Under the pieces are notes generated by a model. It was given only the letters and a program-made list of their open reading frames with translations, made no database searches and was not told the origin of the DNA. A stretch of DNA of 64,000 bases from Actinokineospora fastidiosa (lineage in GTDB: Bacteria > Actinomycetota > Actinomycetes > Mycobacteriales > Pseudonocardiaceae): positions 372,001 to 436,000 of the forward strand of contig NZ_BMRB01000004.1 in NCBI RefSeq assembly GCF_014648415.1. Direction: 5' to 3'. A program made the position numbers and the translations under genes. Of this stretch, positions 60,046-64,000 are shown one piece after another (position 1 is the first letter of the stretch; each line of letters opens with the position of its first letter).

Positions 60046-63000
60046 ATGCTCGTACGGTTATCCAGGCTCCGGGTTCTGGCCACGGCGGTGCTGGTCGCCG
60101 TGGCCGGGCTCGCGGTCCCGGCCGCGGCGGCGCCGCGGCCCGGCGGCGGGCCGATCACCCCCGGCGGCTACGTCGCCGAGAGCCAAGGCCCCGGGCGGTT
60201 CCCGCTGGTGGCCGACGGCAGGGCCGCGCCCATCCTGGTCGATGACGCCGATTTCGCAGGCGTCCGCAGGGCGGCGGGCGACCTGCGCGCCGACATCGAG
60301 CGGGTCACCGGGATCGCGCCCGCGATCGGCGGGCGCGGGCGCGAGGTCGTCATCGTCGGCACGCTCGGGCGCAGCCCGCTGGTCGACGACCTCGTCCGGC
60401 GCGGCAAGGTCGACGCGCGCGGCGTCGCGGGCAAGTGGGAGACCGCCGTGCAGCAGGTGGTCGAGCACCCGATGCCCGGCGTGCGCCGGGCGCTGGTGAT
60501 CGCGGGCAGCGACCAGCGGGGCACGATCTTCGGCGTCTACGACGTGTCCAAGTCAATCGGCGTCTCGCCCTGGTACTGGTGGGACGACGTCACCCCGCAG
60601 CACCGCGACGAGCTGCACGTCCTGCCCGGACGGCACACCCAGGGCACACCCGCGGTCAAGTACCGGGGGTTCTTCATCAACGACGAGAACCCCGCGCTCG
60701 GCCGCTGGGCGCCGCGCCACTTCGGCCCCGGGCACGCCCCCGGCCACCCGAACGGCTTCAACTCCGCGTTCTACGGCAAGGTCTTCGAGACCATGCTGCG
60801 GCTGAAGGCCAACTACCTGTGGCCCGCGGTGTGGGGCCGGGCCTTCGCCGAGGACGACCCGGAGAACCACCGGACCGCTACCGAGTACGGCGTCGTCATG
60901 GGCACCTCGCACGAGGCCCCGATGATGCGCGGCATCGAGGAGTGGAACCGCCACGCCACCCCGGCCGTCCGCGACGCCGACGGGACCATCGTCACCCCGG
61001 GCAGCGACCCGTACGGCGGCACGGGCGAGTGGAGCTTCCGGCGCAATCGCGCGGCCATCGAGGCGTACTGGGCCGACGGCGTGCGGCGCATGGTGCGCGA
61101 GGGCTTCGAGGGCGTGGTCACGCTCGGCATGCGCGGCAACGGCGACGTGAGCCTGCCCGACGGCGACGGCATCGAGCTGATGAACGAGATCATCCGCACC
61201 CAGCGGGCGATCCTGGAGCGCGAGGCGGGCGGCGACATCACCGGCATCCCGCAGGTGCAGACCCTCTACAAGGAAGTCCAGCGGTACTGGGACAAGGGCC
61301 TGCGCCCGCCGGACGACGTCACGGTGGTGTTCTGCGACGACAACTGGAGCAACATGCGCAAGCTGCCCGCGGACGAACCGCGCGCGGGCGGGTACGGCAT
61401 ATACTACCACTTCGACTACGTCGGCGGCGGCCGCAACTACAAGTGGGTCGACACGATGCTGCTGCCCAACGTGTGGGAGCAGCTCGACCACACCTACAAC
61501 GCGGGTGTGGACCGGCTGTGGGTGGTCAACGTCGGCGACATGAAGAACCAGGAGCTGCCGTTGCAGTTCTTCCTGGACTACGCCTGGAAGCCGATCCCGC
61601 AGCACGGGCTGGACGACTGGGAGCGCGGCTACGCCGCCCAGAACTTCGGCCAGGAGCTCGCCGGGCCGATCGCCGACGTGCTGCGCGAGTACGGGAAGCT
61701 GCAGTCCGACCGCAAGCCCGAGCTGCTCAACCGGCGCATCACCGTGGACTCGAGCAAGGACATCGCTACCGATTCGTCGGCAGTGGTGTACGACGACCGG
61801 CAGACACCGTTCAGCATCACGAACTACCGGGAGATCGAGCGGGTCACCGACCAGTGGCGGGAACTGGCCCGGCGCGCCGAGCACATCGGACGGTCCGTGC
61901 CACCGCACCTCCAGGACGCCTACTACCAACTGGTGTACTACCAGGTGAAGGCGAGCGCGAACCTGTACGAGCTGCGGGAAGCCAACTTCACCAACCGGCT
62001 CTACGCCGCGCAGGGCCGGGCCGCGACGAACGACCTGGCCGACGTCGCCGAGGCCCGCTTCGCCGACGACCAGGCCATGTCCGACTACTACAACCACACG
62101 CTCGCGGGCGGGAAGTGGGAAGGCTTCCAGACCCAGCCCAAGATCGGCTACGGCGACGTCGAGCGCTACGGGCCCAACGCGCCGTGGCAGCAGCCCGAGC
62201 GCAACCACGAGGCCCTGCCGGACGAGATCTACCCGGCGGTCAAGCGCATCGAGCTGCCCGACCGGGCCGAGCTCGGGGTCGCGGTCGACGGGTCGGACCA
62301 GTGGTGGCCGCACGCGGACACCCCGGCCGTGCTGCCGACGTTCAGCCGGTACCAGGCGCAGGCGCCGCAGTACGTCGAGGTGTTCAACCGGGGCGCGGTC
62401 GCGTTCGACTACCGCATCGAGCCCGGCGCGCCGTGGCTGCGGGTCGACAAGCAGCACGGTGTCGTGGACACGCAGGTCCGGGCGACGTTCAGCGTCGACT
62501 GGAAGCGGGTTCCGCGCGGCAAGCACACCGTGCCGGTGACGGTGACCGGAGCCGGGCGGACCGTGACGGTCCAGGCCATTGTGGACAACACGAGGATCAG
62601 GCCGCGCGGTTTCGTGGAGGCCAACGGGTACGTGTCGATGGAGGCCGACCACTACTCGCGGGTGGTGAACGGCGACGGCGTCCGGTGGGTGCGGATCGAC
62701 GACATCGGCCGCACGGGCAACGGCATGGAGCCCTACCCGCTGCGCGCGCCGCGACAGACTCCCGGCGGCGACAGCCCGCGCCTGGAGTACGAGATGACGC
62801 TCACCACGACCGGCCCGGTGCGCGTGCACGCGTACCTGTCCCCGCGCAACAACGTGTTCGACACCGACGGGCTCAAGTACGCGGTGAGCTTCGACGGTCA
62901 GGAGCCGCAGACGGTCAACATCACCACGGCGACCGGCGCCAACGACACGACGATGAACAAGCAGTGGGAGCGCAACACGTCGGACAACGTCAACCTGACG

Positions 63001-63150
63001 ACCACCACGCACGTGATCGACCGGCCCGGGACGCACACGCTGAAGTTCTGGATGGTCGACCCGACGGTCGTCGTGCAGAAGATCGTTGTCGACACCGGTG
63101 GGCTGCTGCCCAGCTACCTCGGGCCCCCGGAGAGCATGCGGGTGCGTTAG
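60046..63150 (+). CDS. GH115 alpha-glucuronidase
   Basis: 1034 residues. A signal peptide (VLATAVLVAVAGLAVPAAAA) suggests export. The GH115 family shows in GSDQRGTIFGVYDVSKSIG, WYWWDDVTP, KYRGFFINDENPALG and LRLKANYLWPA, with a C-terminal domain of the family (FVEANGYVSMEADHYSR). GH115 removes 4-O-methyl-glucuronic acid from internal xylose units of glucuronoxylan, unlike GH67. Its ribosome site gtgaggaggt overlaps the GH3 stop. Together with the GH3 enzyme, ABC importer and LacI repressor it forms a glucuronoxylan-use locus. Confidence 0.93.
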   Translation: MLVRLSRLRVLATAVLVAVAGLAVPAAAAPRPGGGPITPGGYVAESQGPGRFPLVADGRAAPILVDDADFAGVRRAAGDLRADIERVTGIAPAIGGRGREVVIVGTLGRSPLVDDLVRRGKVDARGVAGKWETAVQQVVEHPMPGVRRALVIAGSDQRGTIFGVYDVSKSIGVSPWYWWDDVTPQHRDELHVLPGRHTQGTPAVKYRGFFINDENPALGRWAPRHFGPGHAPGHPNGFNSAFYGKVFETMLRLKANYLWPAVWGRAFAEDDPENHRTATEYGVVMGTSHEAPMMRGIEEWNRHATPAVRDADGTIVTPGSDPYGGTGEWSFRRNRAAIEAYWADGVRRMVREGFEGVVTLGMRGNGDVSLPDGDGIELMNEIIRTQRAILEREAGGDITGIPQVQTLYKEVQRYWDKGLRPPDDVTVVFCDDNWSNMRKLPADEPRAGGYGIYYHFDYVGGGRNYKWVDTMLLPNVWEQLDHTYNAGVDRLWVVNVGDMKNQELPLQFFLDYAWKPIPQHGLDDWERGYAAQNFGQELAGPIADVLREYGKLQSDRKPELLNRRITVDSSKDIATDSSAVVYDDRQTPFSITNYREIERVTDQWRELARRAEHIGRSVPPHLQDAYYQLVYYQVKASANLYELREANFTNRLYAAQGRAATNDLADVAEARFADDQAMSDYYNHTLAGGKWEGFQTQPKIGYGDVERYGPNAPWQQPERNHEALPDEIYPAVKRIELPDRAELGVAVDGSDQWWPHADTPAVLPTFSRYQAQAPQYVEVFNRGAVAFDYRIEPGAPWLRVDKQHGVVDTQVRATFSVDWKRVPRGKHTVPVTVTGAGRTVTVQAIVDNTRIRPRGFVEANGYVSMEADHYSRVVNGDGVRWVRIDDIGRTGNGMEPYPLRAPRQTPGGDSPRLEYEMTLTTTGPVRVHAYLSPRNNVFDTDGLKYAVSFDGQEPQTVNITTATGANDTTMNKQWERNTSDNVNLTTTTHVIDRPGTHTLKFWMVDPTVVVQKIVVDTGGLLPSYLGPPESMRVR

Positions 63151-63158
63151 TCGCGGAT

Positions 63159-63193
63159 GGCGCCCTCGGCCGTGTGACGCGGCCGAGGGCGCC
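63159..63193 (+). terminator. strong hairpin ending the GH3-GH115 transcript
   Basis: Perfect 14-base arms ggcgccctcggccg (63159-63172) and cggccgagggcgcc (63180-63193) with a 7-base loop, between convergent genes, so it probably works in both directions. Confidence 0.82.
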
Positions 63194-63199
63194 GTCGTC

Positions 63200-63847
63200 T
63201 TACGCGGGCCGTCGGTATTCGGCGATCCAGTGCCAGCGCGGCGGCGGGGCGTCGTCCCTCGGCGGCTCCTCGGCGAGCGAGACCAGGTCGAGGCCGTGCG
63301 TGGTGAACGACCGCAGCTCCTCGGCGGTCAGCGGCAGCGCGATGCGGTCGGGCTCGTCGTCGGGCCGGGCGCGGAAGCCGACGACCAGCAGCCTGCCGCC
63401 GGGGGCGACGAACCCCGCGATCGCGGCGATGGCGGCGGCCCGGTCGTCGCCGCGCAGCACCTGGACGGTGTAGGCCTCGAAGACGACGTCGAACGCGCCC
63501 GCCCACTCCGCCATCGGCTCCAGCACGTCCGCGGCGTGGAAGTCGATGTCGGGGTAGGTCTCCCGGGCCGCGGCGACGGCGGTGGGGGACAGGTCGAACG
63601 CGGTCACCCGGTAGCCGCGGGCGGCCAGGTGCGCGGCGTCGTGGCCGTAGCCGCAGCCCACGACGATGGCCCGGCCGCCGGACCACTCCCGCAGCCGGGG
63701 GTTGGGCTCGGTGCGGTGCCAGGGCACGGCGGGGCCGCCGCTCTCGGCCTCGTCGTAGAGCTGCTCGAACCAGTGCCGGTCGCCCGCGGCGTTGGCGGCG
63801 ACGGCCATGCGCGTGGCGCGCTCGTGGTCGGGATCGCGATAGGTCAC
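63200..63847 (-). CDS. small SAM-dependent methyltransferase (TPMT-like)
   Basis: 215 residues. SAM motif I AIVVGCGYGHDAAHLAARG (about residue 60), VTAFDLSPTAV, FHAADV and a VEAYTVQVL-type motif IV; the N-terminal HWFEQLYDEAE and WHRTEPNP resemble thiopurine S-methyltransferase-like proteins. It probably methylates a small thiol, halide or tellurite-like acceptor; substrate unknown. Single gene; the remaining 153 bases to the window end hold nothing recognisable. Confidence 0.85.
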   Translation of the reverse strand: MTYRDPDHERATRMAVAANAAGDRHWFEQLYDEAESGGPAVPWHRTEPNPRLREWSGGRAIVVGCGYGHDAAHLAARGYRVTAFDLSPTAVAAARETYPDIDFHAADVLEPMAEWAGAFDVVFEAYTVQVLRGDDRAAAIAAIAGFVAPGGRLLVVGFRARPDDEPDRIALPLTAEELRSFTTHGLDLVSLAEEPPRDDAPPPRWHWIAEYRRPA

Positions 63848-64000
63848 ACGCGACAGGATGCCTGAATGAACAAGCGCGAAACCTACTCACCAGTGCATGG
63901 ATATTCGATGAGAACCTAGTCACATGGTGAGCGCTACCGATTGGTAGTTGTCCAACCTTGCACGGTGGCAGTCAACGCATTGCGCCGGACCACGGGCGCG

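Overview
The window is very GC-rich, with G or C at nearly all third codon positions, frequent GTG starts, and ATGA/GTGA stop-start overlaps. Several families are typical of soil actinomycetes: IcmF, UdgX, precorrin-6A synthase CobF, DasR-type operators, ECF sigma factors and secreted S8 proteases. An actinomycete of the Pseudonocardiales type (Actinokineospora, Saccharothrix or Lentzea-like) is the best guess. This is an inference from gene content; no rRNA is present to confirm it.

Layout. 1-7880: an envelope or secondary-metabolite glycan locus with a class III aminotransferase (cut by the window edge), an NAD-dependent epimerase, two consecutive pairs of family 2 glycosyltransferase plus membrane-anchored EEP phosphodiesterase, and a convergent glycosyltransferase fused to an LPG-synthase-type membrane domain. 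8234-9772: secreted subtilase with a P domain. 9747-13553: type III polyketide synthase, methyltransferase, FAD hydroxylase and UbiA prenyltransferase, the enzyme set expected for a prenylated alkyl-hydroquinone. 13621-14937: a broken transposase between two inverted copies of a 141-bp element. 14983-20775: P450, YbdK-type ligase, UdgX, Ppx/GppA-SDR operon and a META lipoprotein. 20967-26408: a five-domain secreted ThuA/sugar dehydrogenase protein and a second subtilase. 26630-28796: MFS pump with its TetR regulator.

28884-34950: two GH18 chitinases with DasR-like sites upstream. They flank an ECF sigma/anti-sigma-like operon that carries the same promoter motif twice and an expanded repeat between sigma and its partner. 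35021-43810: GlxA-type AraC regulator with a large low-complexity insertion, LigD-type polymerase, GerW-like protein, ABC-F ATPase, methyltransferase, an odd serine-type tRNA, a TetR gene, a repeat-rich stretch and a beta-lactamase-like hydrolase. 44077-47624: polar amino-acid ABC transporter translationally coupled to cobF, then a PaaI thioesterase. 47724-51855: fused isobutyryl-CoA mutase and 3-hydroxybutyryl-CoA dehydrogenase (B12-dependent acyl-CoA metabolism). 51903-53138: third subtilase. 53284-63150: a glucuronoxylan-utilisation locus (sugar ABC importer, LacI repressor, GH3, GH115) with repeated CGAAA/TTTCG operator-like boxes in the divergent promoter. 63200-63847: a small methyltransferase.

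Overall this is an accessory, saprophytic region. It combines polymer degradation (protein, chitin, xylan) with one recognisable natural-product cluster and one unrecognised glycan locus. No CRISPR array, prophage or rRNA was seen.
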